Notes under the pieces: model-generated
Databases searched by the model: none
The model's input: only the letters and a program-made list of their open reading frames with translations
Told to the model about the DNA's origin: nothing
Program-made: the position numbers and the translations under genes
Origin: Sanguibacter antarcticus
Lineage (GTDB): Bacteria > Actinomycetota > Actinomycetes > Actinomycetales > Cellulomonadaceae
Assembly: GCF_002564005.1 (NCBI RefSeq)
Contig: NZ_PDJG01000001.1
Location: 124,001 to 188,000 of the forward strand
Reading direction: 5' to 3'
Length of the DNA: 64,000 bases
Shown here: positions 42,721-51,417 of the stretch, piece after piece
Layout of the letters: the number at the start of each line of letters is the position of its first letter
How positions within the stretch are numbered: the stretch's first letter is position 1

Positions 42721-42744
42721 TCGACCACCCCACCGTGGTCGAGC

Positions 42745-42774
42745 AACGCCCGGTACCGTTCGGTACCGGGCGTT
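42745..42774 (+). terminator. Hairpin after rplY (second)
   Basis: AACGCCCGGTACCG at 42745-42758 is exactly complementary to 42761-42774; the right arm ends in TT, with one further T before CG. It sits 37 bp before the pth ATG, so it would separate rplY from pth or attenuate read-through. Confidence 0.6.
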
Positions 42775-42811
42775 TCGCCGTCCCGCACACGTTCACGAGG
42801 AGCACCCGACC

Positions 42812-43411
42812 ATGACCGACCACCTGTGGCTCGTCGTCGGGCTCGGCAACCCCGGACCGCAGTACGCAGGGAACCGGCACAACGTCGGGCACATGGTCCT
42901 CGACCTGCTCGCTGCCCGTCACCGGGCGACGTTCACGGCACACCGGTCCCGGGCAGCGGTCGCCGAGGCGCGGCTCGGTGTCCTCCCGGGCGGGGCCCCC
43001 GGCCCCCGGGTGGTGCTCGCGAAGCCGTCGACCTACATGAACACGTCGGGCGGACCGGTCGCCGGGCTCGCCCAGTACTTCGACGTCGCACCGGAGCACG
43101 TGCTCGTGGTCCACGACGAGGTCGACATCCCGTTCGGTGACGTCCGGTGCAAGAGCGGTGGGGGAGAAGGCGGGCACAACGGGCTCCGCGACATCACCAA
43201 GGCGCTCGGCACCCGTGACTACGTGCGCGTCCGGACAGGTGTGGGCAGGCCGCCGGGGCGCATGGACACGGCGGACTACGTGCTCAAGGACTTCGGGACG
43301 GTCGAGCGCAAGGAGCTCCCGTTCCTCCTCGACGACGCTGCCGACGCGGTCGAGATGATCCTTACCGAGGGGCTCCTCGCAGCACAGGGAAAGTTCCACA
43401 CGAAGTCGTGA
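42812..43411 (+). CDS. pth: Peptidyl-tRNA hydrolase
   Basis: 199 residues. LVVGLGNPGPQYAGNRHNVGHMVLDLLA includes the catalytic His of NRHNVG; KPSTYMNTSGGPVAGL and VVHDEVDIPFGDVRCKSGGGEGGHNGLRDI carry the other conserved residues. It recycles tRNA from stalled peptidyl-tRNA. GAGGAG about 8 nt before the ATG. Last conserved housekeeping gene before the polysaccharide locus. Confidence 0.97.
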   Translation: MTDHLWLVVGLGNPGPQYAGNRHNVGHMVLDLLAARHRATFTAHRSRAAVAEARLGVLPGGAPGPRVVLAKPSTYMNTSGGPVAGLAQYFDVAPEHVLVVHDEVDIPFGDVRCKSGGGEGGHNGLRDITKALGTRDYVRVRTGVGRPPGRMDTADYVLKDFGTVERKELPFLLDDAADAVEMILTEGLLAAQGKFHTKS

Positions 43412-43444
43412 CGGCGTGACCCTCCGGGCGTCCCCTGGAGCGAG

Positions 43445-43483
43445 TCACCCGGAAGATCACCCCGACGCCCCTTGCTGCTCACC
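43445..43483 (-). promoter_or_regulatory. Direct GGGTGA repeats upstream of the first polysaccharide operon
   Basis: TCACC cores at 43445-43449, 43457-43461 and 43479-43483 (GGTGA on the minus strand) are spaced 12 and 22 bp apart, near one and two helical turns. Similar repeats occur at two other promoters of the locus. Confidence 0.4.
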
Positions 43484-43621
43484 CCTCCCGCCTGCGGCTG
43501 CCGCAGATTCATCCCTGCGGTCGCCCCGATGCGGGCCCCTCCACCCGTGACACGGTCGCCACGTGTGGCTTGACTGGTGCAGGTGCGGCGAGCGTCGTCG
43601 CACCGGCGACGGGGTGGGGAC

Positions 43622-44824
43622 ATGACAGCACGCGTGGCGCTCGCACACGACTACGCGACCCAGCGCGGGGGCGCCGAACGGGTCGCGCTCCTGCTGGCCG
43701 ACGCCTTTCCTGGTTCTCCCCTCTACACGACGCTGTACGACGCCGCGGGAACGTTCCCGGAGATGGCCGACCTCGATGTCCGCACCACCTCCCTCAACAG
43801 GTTCGGTCCGCTGCGCCGCCACCACCGCTATGCCCTGCCGTTCCTCGCCCGCGCGGTGTCGCGGCAGGTCATCGACGCGGACGTGGTGCTCGCCAGCTCG
43901 ACCGGGTGGGCGCACGGGTTCCCCACCTCGGGGAGCAAGGTCGTCTACTGCCACGCCCCCGCGCGCTGGCTCTACCAGCGCGACCGGTACCTCGGTGCTG
44001 GGCGGCGCGGGGAGTCTGTCGCCCAGCGGGCCTCGCGGTGGGTGGCGACCGGGATGCTCGGGGTCGCGTCGGGCCCGTTGCGCCGTTGGGACGAGCAGGC
44101 CGCACGCACCGCAGACGTCTACCTCGCCAACTCCACGGTCACGCAGAGGGCGGTCCAGGTCGCCTACGGGATCGACGCCGAGGTCGTCGCGCCGCCGCCG
44201 GCGCTCCTGCCGACCGGGGACGAGTCGCGTCCTGAGATCCTCGACCGGAGCGCCACCGGACGGTCCGTCCAGGGCGACGACTTCCTCCTGTGCGTGGCAC
44301 GGCTCCTGCCCTACAAGAACGTCGACGCCGTCGTCGCGGCGGCCGCGAGACGTCCCGACCTCGTGGTCCTCGTCGTCGGCTCGGGCCCGGACCGTGCACG
44401 TCTCGACGGCCTCGTCGCGTCGGGCGGGCACCGGAACGTGCTGCTCCTCGGCAGGGTCAGCGACGCCGAGCTGCGATGGCTCTATCGGTCGTGCATCGCG
44501 CTCGTGGCGGCGTCTTACGAGGACTACGGTCTCTCGCCCCTCGAGGCTGCGGCCTTCGGCCGCCCGTCTGTGGTGCTCCGCGACGGTGGCTACCTCGACA
44601 CGGTGGCCGAGGGCACCACCGGGACGTTCTTCGACAGGCCTGGACCCGACGAGATCGCTGCCGCGGTGGGGGAGACGCTCGAGGCGACCTGGGCGGCGGA
44701 CGTGCTCCAGCGTCACGCTCGGACGTTCTCGGCCGCGGCCTTCACGTCTCGGCTGCGGTCCGTCGTCGACGGCGAGCTGGACCGTCACGACATGCACGTC
44801 ACAGCAGGAAGGAGCCTCGCATGA
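43622..44824 (+). CDS. Glycosyltransferase family 4
   Basis: 400 residues, GT-B fold. The N-terminal part shows VALAHDYATQRGGAERVALLLADAFP (acceptor side, glycine loop); the C-terminal nucleotide-sugar side has CVARLLPYKNVDAVVAAA, VVGSGPDRARLD and the conserved YEDYGLSPLEAAAFGRP, with Glu of the E-x7-E motif. It probably adds a hexose during assembly of the lipid-linked unit. ATG at 43622 with GGGGAC upstream; the stop overlaps the start of the Wzc-like gene (ATGA). First gene of a three-gene operon. Confidence 0.92.
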   Translation: MTARVALAHDYATQRGGAERVALLLADAFPGSPLYTTLYDAAGTFPEMADLDVRTTSLNRFGPLRRHHRYALPFLARAVSRQVIDADVVLASSTGWAHGFPTSGSKVVYCHAPARWLYQRDRYLGAGRRGESVAQRASRWVATGMLGVASGPLRRWDEQAARTADVYLANSTVTQRAVQVAYGIDAEVVAPPPALLPTGDESRPEILDRSATGRSVQGDDFLLCVARLLPYKNVDAVVAAAARRPDLVVLVVGSGPDRARLDGLVASGGHRNVLLLGRVSDAELRWLYRSCIALVAASYEDYGLSPLEAAAFGRPSVVLRDGGYLDTVAEGTTGTFFDRPGPDEIAAAVGETLEATWAADVLQRHARTFSAAAFTSRLRSVVDGELDRHDMHVTAGRSLA

Positions 44825-46560
44825 CGCTCACAGAGCTCGTCCGGACCTTGTGGGTGGGGAGATGGTTCGTCGCCGCGGCCGTCTTCCTCGGACTGTGTGC
44901 GGGAGGGGCGTACCTCGCGACGCGCGAGGTGCCGTTCCACAGCGTCGCGACCGTCCAGTTCCGCATCGACACCCCGGCTGCGGCGACCGTCAGCCCGCCG
45001 GTCGTCACGATCGACCCGGTCGATGTCACGTCCGCGAAGGTCGCGGAGAGGGCAGCCGAGATCCTGGGCGACGGGTCGCAGCCGCTGGACCTCACGGCGT
45101 CCGTCGACGCGTCGCACGACCCGGTCACGGCCCGCGTGACGATCGGTGCGCAGGCGCTCTCTGACGAGCGCTCGGCGGACGTGGCGAACGCGTTCGCCGA
45201 CGCCTACGTCGAGTACGTCGACGCACGGTGGGAGGCCGAGCTGACGACGCTGGAAGCGAACATGGAGAGCACGCGGACCAGGGCGCTCGACCTCCAGGCG
45301 GAGATGCTCGCGAGCCCCGCCGACCCCATCGTGGCTGCAGACCTCGACGCGGTCCTGTCGTCGTACGGAGCTCTTGCGGCCCAGCAGAACATCGCGGCAG
45401 GCCTGGGGTCGCCGGCGGCTCTCGCGCAGGCGGCGGGCGGCGGGACCCCCATCGGCATGGGCGCAGCCTCGGTCCTCCTGCTCGCGCTCCTCGCAGGCGT
45501 CTTTCTCGGCTGCGGCCTCGCGCTGCTGCGGCGCGCTCTCGACTCGACGATCTCGACGGCCAAGCTCGCGCGGGCGACCGCCGGGGCACCCGTCCTCGCC
45601 GAGCTGGCCGACGTGCGCCGGTCCGCGCAAACAGCGGCCCTCGCGGGGCTCCTGCCTGTCGACGGCAGGTCGGCGACCCCGTTCACCGAGTCGATCCGTG
45701 AGCTGCGCACGTCGATCCAGGCCGCCAAGGAGGGGGCAGCGCTGACGATCGTCGTCAGCGCGACGGAGCCGGACGCGCCACGGAGCTTCATCGTCGCGAA
45801 CCTCGCGGCATCCTGGGCGCTGTCCGGGCGGGACACGATCGTCATGTCCGGCGACCTGCGGCGCAGCGACCTCGAAGACCTGCTCCCGGCGCCCGACGGC
45901 TGGGAACCGACAAGGACGCCCGGGTGGGGGCAGGGGGACCTCGAGCCTGTGCACCTGCACCGCGAGGACGGCCCTGTGCTCGGCACGCTCCGGCCCACCG
46001 CCGTCAACGGGCTGCGCTACCTGCCGGCGCCGACGACGAGCCTCGACCCGGCCGACTACCTCGCCAGCGCTGCGGCCCGGCGCATGATCGACCAGGTACG
46101 GGCAGCAGGTCAGGTGGTCATCATCGACGCACCGCCCGTGCTCGCGGCCGCGGACGCCATCATCCTCGGTGGGTACACCGACGGGGTCGTCCTCGTCGCG
46201 ACCGTCGGGCACACCGACCGCAGCGTCCTGGAGGACGCCGCGTCGCGCCTCGCGGGAGCGAACGTCACGCTCATCGGGGTCGCGCTCCACGGGCGGACGG
46301 CCGACAAGCGGATGACCTACACCTCGACGTACGCGCCGGAGCAGCCCGACGCGGTGGCCTCCGAGACGGTGCCGGACGTCCCGGTGCCGTCCGACGCGGT
46401 GCCCGACCTCGCGGTGCCCGACCTCGCGGTGCCGTCCGACGCGGTGCCCGACGTCATCGTGCCGGCCCGCCCACCTCGCCGCCTCGACCGTGGTCGTCAT
46501 GGTGGGCAGGTTCGAGAGGCCGAGCCGGCTGCCCGGTCCGGTTCGCGCGCGGCTGGTTGA
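44821..46560 (+). CDS. Wzc-like chain-length/tyrosine-kinase-type protein with degenerate P-loop
   Basis: 579 residues. Two membrane segments (about 16-34 and 216-236) enclose an extracytoplasmic Wzz domain, as in polysaccharide co-polymerases. The cytoplasmic part (about 285-500) has the BY-kinase fold: FTESIRELRTSIQAA, then the P-loop position SATEPDAPRS (313-322) where GEGKS is expected, then A' VMSGDLRRSDL (342 on) where VLLIDADLR is expected; Walker B VVIIDAPPVL (Asp436) is intact. Loss of the P-loop Lys and the A' Asp suggests no ATP turnover. The C-terminus has only a short Tyr patch (MTYTSTYAP) followed by repeated VPDLAVPSDA. Coupled to both neighbours. Confidence 0.86.
   Translation: MTLTELVRTLWVGRWFVAAAVFLGLCAGGAYLATREVPFHSVATVQFRIDTPAAATVSPPVVTIDPVDVTSAKVAERAAEILGDGSQPLDLTASVDASHDPVTARVTIGAQALSDERSADVANAFADAYVEYVDARWEAELTTLEANMESTRTRALDLQAEMLASPADPIVAADLDAVLSSYGALAAQQNIAAGLGSPAALAQAAGGGTPIGMGAASVLLLALLAGVFLGCGLALLRRALDSTISTAKLARATAGAPVLAELADVRRSAQTAALAGLLPVDGRSATPFTESIRELRTSIQAAKEGAALTIVVSATEPDAPRSFIVANLAASWALSGRDTIVMSGDLRRSDLEDLLPAPDGWEPTRTPGWGQGDLEPVHLHREDGPVLGTLRPTAVNGLRYLPAPTTSLDPADYLASAAARRMIDQVRAAGQVVIIDAPPVLAAADAIILGGYTDGVVLVATVGHTDRSVLEDAASRLAGANVTLIGVALHGRTADKRMTYTSTYAPEQPDAVASETVPDVPVPSDAVPDLAVPDLAVPSDAVPDVIVPARPPRRLDRGRHGGQVREAEPAARSGSRAAG
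46383..46452. repeat. 25-bp direct repeat in the Wzc-like gene
   Basis: The 25 bases at 46383-46407 are repeated exactly at 46428-46452, 45 bp (15 codons) apart, with a shorter GTGCCCGACCTCGCG unit repeated between them. The product is a Val/Pro/Asp-rich tail. Confidence 0.85.
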
Positions 46561-46561
46561 C

Positions 46562-47863
46562 GTGCCGCGCGTCCTCGTCGTCGGGCACACCGCCGCACCC
46601 GGGGGCGCCGAGCTTGCGCTCGTGCGGCTGTGCGGTGCGCTCGACCCGAGCCTCGCCTCGGTGGCCGTGCTGCTGTTCGAGGACGGGCCGCTGAGAGCGC
46701 GCCTCGAGACAGACGGTCACGAGGTGGCGGTCCTTCCGCTGCGCGCGGACGTCCGGACTGCTCATCGCGACGCGTCGCTGCGGTCGTGGTCCGCGCTGCG
46801 GGGCGCGCTCGTCGCTGCGGTCGAGGTCGTGCGGTTCACAGCACGGCTGACCCACGCGGTCCGCGCACAGGCACCGGACGTCCTCCACGCGACCACCCTC
46901 AAGGCCGACCTCCTGTGCATGGTCCCGGCGCTGCTCGCGCGGGTGCCTCTCGTCTGGCACGTCCACGACCGCATCGCCGCCGACTACATGCCGGCTCCGG
47001 TCGCCGCGCTCCTGCGGGCTCTCGCCCGGGTGGTGCCGAGGCACGTCGTCGTGAACTCCATGGCGACCGCCGGGACCCTCCGCCCGCCGAGAGGCCGGTG
47101 GACGCTCGCCTACCCCGGCCTGCTGCCCACGCAGGTACGTCCGTGGCCGGAGCGGACCGAGCCTCGGTCGCCGGTCGTCGGGATCGTCGGGCGGGTCGGT
47201 GCGACCAAAGGGCAGCGGGAGCTCGTCCAGGCCGCCGCGCTCGTCGTGGCTCACCATCCGCAGGTGACGTTCCGCATCATCGGCGGGGCGCTGTTCGGCG
47301 AGGAGGGCTACGAGGCGGAGGTGAGGTCGCTCGTGGGGTCGCTCGGCCTGCGCGGGAGCGTCCGGCTCACCGGGCACGTCGACGACCCCGTCGGCGAGCT
47401 CGACGGGCTGAGCGTGTGCGTCCACGCGTCACCCGTCGCCGAGCCGTTCGGTCAGGTGGTCGTCGAGGCGATGGCGCGCGGCGTCCCCGTGGTCGCCACC
47501 TGCGCGGGTGGCGTGCCCGAGATCCTCCTCGCGGACGGTGGCCGCGGCGCGGCCGGTGCGCGTCCCGCACGATCCGGGACAGGACCGCGCCGCACGCCGT
47601 TCGGCGTGCTCGTCCCGCCGGGGGACGTCGCGGCGCTCGCCGCGGCGGTGCTCGACGTCCTCGACGACCCGGTGGGCGCACGCGAGCGTGCCCGGGCCGC
47701 GTGGCTCCGTGTGCAGGAGCAGTTCATGATCGACCGCACCTGCGCGGCGGTGCTCGGTGCCTGGTCCGCGGTGCTCTCCAGCGGGCCGTCGGGCGGTCTG
47801 CGCGGCCAGCGCGTCGTCAGGTCGTCGCGCGGAGGCCGACGAGGACGTCCTGCATCTCGGTGA
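46562..47863 (+). CDS. Glycosyltransferase family 4
   Basis: 433 residues. RVLVVGHTAAPGGAELALVRLCGAL at the start, HVHDRIAADYMPAP in the acceptor domain, VVGIVGRVGATKGQRELVQAA at the interdomain hinge and SPVAEPFGQVVVEAMARGVPVVAT for the donor motif. The GTG at 46562, 1 bp after the previous stop, matches the family start; a GTG or ATG 20 or so codons earlier is possible, and no clear ribosome site is seen for any. The C-terminal about 30 residues (Arg/Ser/Gly-rich) extend past the fold, and its last 47 bp overlap the convergent gene. Confidence 0.87.
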   Translation: MPRVLVVGHTAAPGGAELALVRLCGALDPSLASVAVLLFEDGPLRARLETDGHEVAVLPLRADVRTAHRDASLRSWSALRGALVAAVEVVRFTARLTHAVRAQAPDVLHATTLKADLLCMVPALLARVPLVWHVHDRIAADYMPAPVAALLRALARVVPRHVVVNSMATAGTLRPPRGRWTLAYPGLLPTQVRPWPERTEPRSPVVGIVGRVGATKGQRELVQAAALVVAHHPQVTFRIIGGALFGEEGYEAEVRSLVGSLGLRGSVRLTGHVDDPVGELDGLSVCVHASPVAEPFGQVVVEAMARGVPVVATCAGGVPEILLADGGRGAAGARPARSGTGPRRTPFGVLVPPGDVAALAAAVLDVLDDPVGARERARAAWLRVQEQFMIDRTCAAVLGAWSAVLSSGPSGGLRGQRVVRSSRGGRRGRPASR

Positions 47864-48974
47864 CCCGCTCCGCCCACGTCGGGATCGTCGCGGTCTGCGG
47901 CAGCGGTCCGGGCGGCAGGGGCGGCCCGACGAGCACGCTCGTCACCCCGTCGACGAACGCCCGGCTGTCGAGGACGTGCACCGCCGGGTGGTGGAGGTCG
48001 CGGAACCCGGCGACAGGGGTGGAGACGACGGGTCGAGCGACGGCTTGGTACTCGTAGAGCTTGATGGGGTCGAGGGAGTCGGTGAACGGGTCGACCACGT
48101 GGGGGACGACGAGGACGTCGGCGTGCTGGAGGTATGCGGGCACGGTGGCGTAGGGGCGCGGTCCGAGGACCTGGACCCCTGCGTCGTGCAGGAGCGTCCG
48201 GTCCTGCTCGGAGACGAGCGCCGGCCCGACGAGCACGAGCGTGCCGAGGCCGGTGGTACGGAGCTCGTCGCCGAGGCGGACGCAGAGCCCCACGTCGACC
48301 CGGTCGGGGTGGACGGTGCCGGCGTAGAGGGCGACGCGGCCGGGCGGGAGGTCGCGCGGGCGAGCGCGCGGTCGCCGGAAGGCGTCGAGGTCGACGGCGT
48401 TGGGCACGAGGCGGACGGGGCGGATCGCGCCCTTCGTGCGAGCGAGCGCTGCGGAGCACACGACGACCGTGCGGCACGTCGCCATGAGGAAGTCCTCGTC
48501 GTCGCGCAGCCGTGCGAGCTGGGCAGGGGAGCGGTGTGCCGCGAGCCAGTCGTCCGTGATGTCGTAGAGGCTCGGCCACGAGGAGACCCGGGCGAGGGTC
48601 GCGCCCGCCGGGTCGTTGACCCACAGCACCGGTGCGTGCAGGTGCAGGCGCCGGGCGACCTGCAGGACGGTGTGCGCCATCCGCGTGTCGGCGCTCGTGC
48701 CCACGAACGCGTCGGCGCGCCGTGGCAGCCACTTGGTCGGCTGATAGGTCCACAACCGGCCGGCGGGCACGCCGTCGGCACGTCCGCGGGCGACGAGGCC
48801 TGCGCCGCGCCGCGGACGTCGACGGCCGGCGAGGGCGTGGAGCGGGTCGGCCGGCGGCTCGACGACGAGCACGCGCAGGTCCGGGTCGGCACCGAGCAGC
48901 CCCGCGAGCAGGATCTGGTTGCGTCGCCACACGTCGTCCCAGCGCTCGAGCGACACCACGACGAGATCGGTCAT
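47817..48974 (-). CDS. Glycosyltransferase, TuaH-like GT-B
   Basis: 385 residues. Opens with VVVSLERWDDVWRRNQILLAGLL and RVLVVEPPADPLHAL, and has SLYDITDDWLAA, VVVCSAALARTKG and VPNAVDLDAF, a set seen in TuaH-type glycosyltransferases of teichuronic acid and related polymers. Donor site: PHVVDPFTDSLDPIKLYEYQAVARPVVST. Last gene of the four-gene minus-strand operon; ATG at 48974 overlaps the preceding stop. Its 3' end overlaps the oppositely directed gene by 47 bp. Confidence 0.9.
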   Translation of the reverse strand: MTDLVVVSLERWDDVWRRNQILLAGLLGADPDLRVLVVEPPADPLHALAGRRRPRRGAGLVARGRADGVPAGRLWTYQPTKWLPRRADAFVGTSADTRMAHTVLQVARRLHLHAPVLWVNDPAGATLARVSSWPSLYDITDDWLAAHRSPAQLARLRDDEDFLMATCRTVVVCSAALARTKGAIRPVRLVPNAVDLDAFRRPRARPRDLPPGRVALYAGTVHPDRVDVGLCVRLGDELRTTGLGTLVLVGPALVSEQDRTLLHDAGVQVLGPRPYATVPAYLQHADVLVVPHVVDPFTDSLDPIKLYEYQAVARPVVSTPVAGFRDLHHPAVHVLDSRAFVDGVTSVLVGPPLPPGPLPQTATIPTWAERVTEMQDVLVGLRATT

Positions 48975-50056
48975 GTCAGGGTGGTCCTTCCCAGGGTGGC
49001 GGCGCAGCGCGCCCGGTCGTCGAGCACCGCGCGGTAGACGGCGAGGGTGCCGGCGACCTGTGCGTCCAGGGTGAAGTGCTCTCGTTGGACCGCGCGGAGC
49101 GCGAGGCCGTGCTCGCGTGCGGCCTCGGGGTCGTCGGCGACGGCGCACAGCCGGCGTGCGGCGTCGTCCGGGTCGCCGGGCGTGAAGAGGTGCGGTGCGT
49201 CGGCGCGGCCGACCGTCTCGAGGTGCCCGCCGGCCGCTGCCGCGACCACGCACAGCCCTCCGGACATCGCTTCGAGGACGGAGAGCCCGAGCCCGTCGAC
49301 GGCGCACGGTGCGAGGAGCACGGACGCCTGGTCCATGAGGTCCGGGCAGTCCGAGCGTCCGCCGAGGAACCGGGTGCTGGCCCAGGTGCCGAGGTCTCCG
49401 GCGAGCGCCTCGAGGTGCGGGCGCTGGGAGCCGTCCCCGGCGATCTCCATCGTCCATCCGTGCGCCGCGAGCCCGCTGGCGGCGAACGCTCGCACCGCCA
49501 CGTCCGTGGACTTCTCCGGCTCGAGACGCTGGACGACGAGGACGATGCGTCGTCGGGGACCGGTCGTTGCGTCGCGCACAGGGACGCCCGGGTAGACGAC
49601 CGTCGACCAGCCGTCGATGCGGTCGGCCACGTAGTCGCTGATCGCCACCTGCGCGTCGATCCTGGCGGCGACGACGTTCCCGACCCGTCGCGCGAGGGGG
49701 CTCGACCCGCGGCGTCGGGCGAAGTGCCGGGTGGCGACGAGGGGGACGTCGCGCAGCGTCGGGACGAGCGTCGCCGCGGTCTCTGCTGCGGTCATGTGCG
49801 CGTGCACCACGTCGGGGCGGCTCCCGGACCTGGACACGCGGTATGCCGCGAGGGCCGCAGCGGGCACCGTCGATGCCGGGGCGACAGGGACGCTGTGCCC
49901 GGCGAGCGCGGTGCGCATCGAGGTCAGGTCGCCGCCGACCACCCTGACCCGGTGGCCGGCACGTGCCTGGGCCGCAGCGAGGTTGGCGACGTGGCGCTCC
50001 ACGCCGGCGAAGGCGTCGGAGCGGATCACGTGCAGGATCCGTAGGGCGTCGTTCAC
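48971..50056 (-). CDS. Glycosyltransferase family 4
   Basis: 361 residues. LRILHVIRSDAFAGVERHVANLAAAQARAGH at the N-terminus, VVHAHMTAAETAA, VAISDYVADRI, VVQRLEPEKSTDVAVRAFAASG and VDGLGLSVLEAMSGGLCVVAA. All typical GT4 landmarks are present. The sugar is not predictable. GTG start; overlaps with both neighbours are 4 bp. Confidence 0.9.
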   Translation of the reverse strand: MNDALRILHVIRSDAFAGVERHVANLAAAQARAGHRVRVVGGDLTSMRTALAGHSVPVAPASTVPAAALAAYRVSRSGSRPDVVHAHMTAAETAATLVPTLRDVPLVATRHFARRRGSSPLARRVGNVVAARIDAQVAISDYVADRIDGWSTVVYPGVPVRDATTGPRRRIVLVVQRLEPEKSTDVAVRAFAASGLAAHGWTMEIAGDGSQRPHLEALAGDLGTWASTRFLGGRSDCPDLMDQASVLLAPCAVDGLGLSVLEAMSGGLCVVAAAAGGHLETVGRADAPHLFTPGDPDDAARRLCAVADDPEAAREHGLALRAVQREHFTLDAQVAGTLAVYRAVLDDRARCAATLGRTTLT

Positions 50057-51417
50057 CGGTGCGCCTCCTGGGTGGTCGTCGGGGCGCCTGCGGTCGCGAG
50101 CGCGTCAGCGAGCGGGTCGCCGTGCTCCTCGGCGCGGGCCAGCGCACCGACACAGATCCCGGCGACGACGAACGGCATCGGCACCTGGGCCGCGACCCAG
50201 AAGAAGTCGAGCTGGCCCTGGACGAACCGGCCGAGGACGACGCAGAAGGCCAGGGTGCCGTAGGCCGGGTTCGCCCTCCAGAGCACCACGAGGACGCCGA
50301 CGAACAGGACGAGGAACCCGACGAGGCCGACGGCTCCGGCCGAGGTGAGGACCTCGAGCTCGGCGTTCGGCGGCTGGAACCCGTAGGAGGTGCGTCCGGT
50401 CGTCCACCATCGCAGGCCCGCACCGAAGAACGGCTGGTCCTGCCACAGGCGCAGGGAGTCGGCGTACCACGCGAGCCGCTGGTTGGCCGAGTTGAACTCG
50501 TTGCCGTCGGTGAGCTGGGCGCTCGTCGTCGACCACACGAGGGCGAGCGCGGAGACGATGGCGACGAGGATGACGGGTGACCGGCGGCGGCGTCCGGGCT
50601 CGTGACGCAGCACGACGACGACCGTGACGATCGCGAGCCCGAGGATCGCCTGGCGAGACTGCGAGGCGAGCAGACCTGCGGAGAAGAGGCAGAACGCGGG
50701 GACGGTCCACGTCGTCGACCAGCCCAGCCACGTGGGCCGTTGGTAGACGATGAGGGCCGCGGTCGCGAGGACGCCTCCGAGGAGGTTCTTGTGCATGTCG
50801 AGCGGCCACTCGAGGTAGACGGGCGACCACGTGCCGGTCGCGGCGAGGTCGACCACCGCTTGTGTGATCGCTGCTGCGGCGCAGACGGCCGCCGCCCAGA
50901 GGAAGAGACCGAGCGCGACGTTCCCGCGCCCTGCCCGGCCGATGGACCATCCGACGAGGAGCGCGCCCCCGACCTGGAGCCACGCGTGGAACCACTCGAC
51001 GGCGTTGGCCGTGTACGGGTTGACCAGCACGGTGAAGAGCGTGCTCGCCTGGTAGAACGCCGAGAACCACACGAGGGAGCGCATCTCGCGGCTCAGCGGG
51101 TGGGTGCGCAGGAGGAGCGCTGCCCAGAACGCGACGAAGAGCACGAGGTCGGACACCGAGAGGTCCACCCCGCCCTCGCCGTCTGCTCCGCCGCCACCGA
51201 CCCGTGCCACGACGATGATCGTGGGGAGCGCGAGCACCGGCAGGGTGGCGGGCTCGGTCGCGGTGAGCGCGAGCACGACGACGAGCGCCGCCGCCGCGAC
51301 CCCGAGCATCGGGTCCACGACGACGACGACGCTCACGACGACGGTAGCGAGGACCGCGCACACGACGAACGGGACGAGGTGCGCCGGGACCGCCCGGAGC
51401 AGCCGGTCCGCGCTCAC
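50053..51417 (-). CDS. O-antigen ligase/polymerase-like integral membrane protein
   Basis: 454 residues with about eleven or twelve hydrophobic segments. The Wzy_C/O-antigen-ligase region shows ASQSRQAILGLAIVTVVV and a large external loop (LTDGNEFNSANQRLAWYADSL, WQDQPFFGAGLRWW), where Arg and His/Glu residues of such enzymes lie. It would polymerise or ligate repeat units made by the neighbouring glycosyltransferases outside the membrane. GTG start overlaps the upstream fusion gene. Confidence 0.86.
   Translation of the reverse strand: MSADRLLRAVPAHLVPFVVCAVLATVVVSVVVVVDPMLGVAAAALVVVLALTATEPATLPVLALPTIIVVARVGGGGADGEGGVDLSVSDLVLFVAFWAALLLRTHPLSREMRSLVWFSAFYQASTLFTVLVNPYTANAVEWFHAWLQVGGALLVGWSIGRAGRGNVALGLFLWAAAVCAAAAITQAVVDLAATGTWSPVYLEWPLDMHKNLLGGVLATAALIVYQRPTWLGWSTTWTVPAFCLFSAGLLASQSRQAILGLAIVTVVVVLRHEPGRRRRSPVILVAIVSALALVWSTTSAQLTDGNEFNSANQRLAWYADSLRLWQDQPFFGAGLRWWTTGRTSYGFQPPNAELEVLTSAGAVGLVGFLVLFVGVLVVLWRANPAYGTLAFCVVLGRFVQGQLDFFWVAAQVPMPFVVAGICVGALARAEEHGDPLADALATAGAPTTTQEAHR

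Noticed and set aside
46383..46452. CRISPR-like repeats
   Set aside because: The spacing is 20 bases of similar repeat sequence and all lies in frame inside a coding region; no array or cas gene is present.
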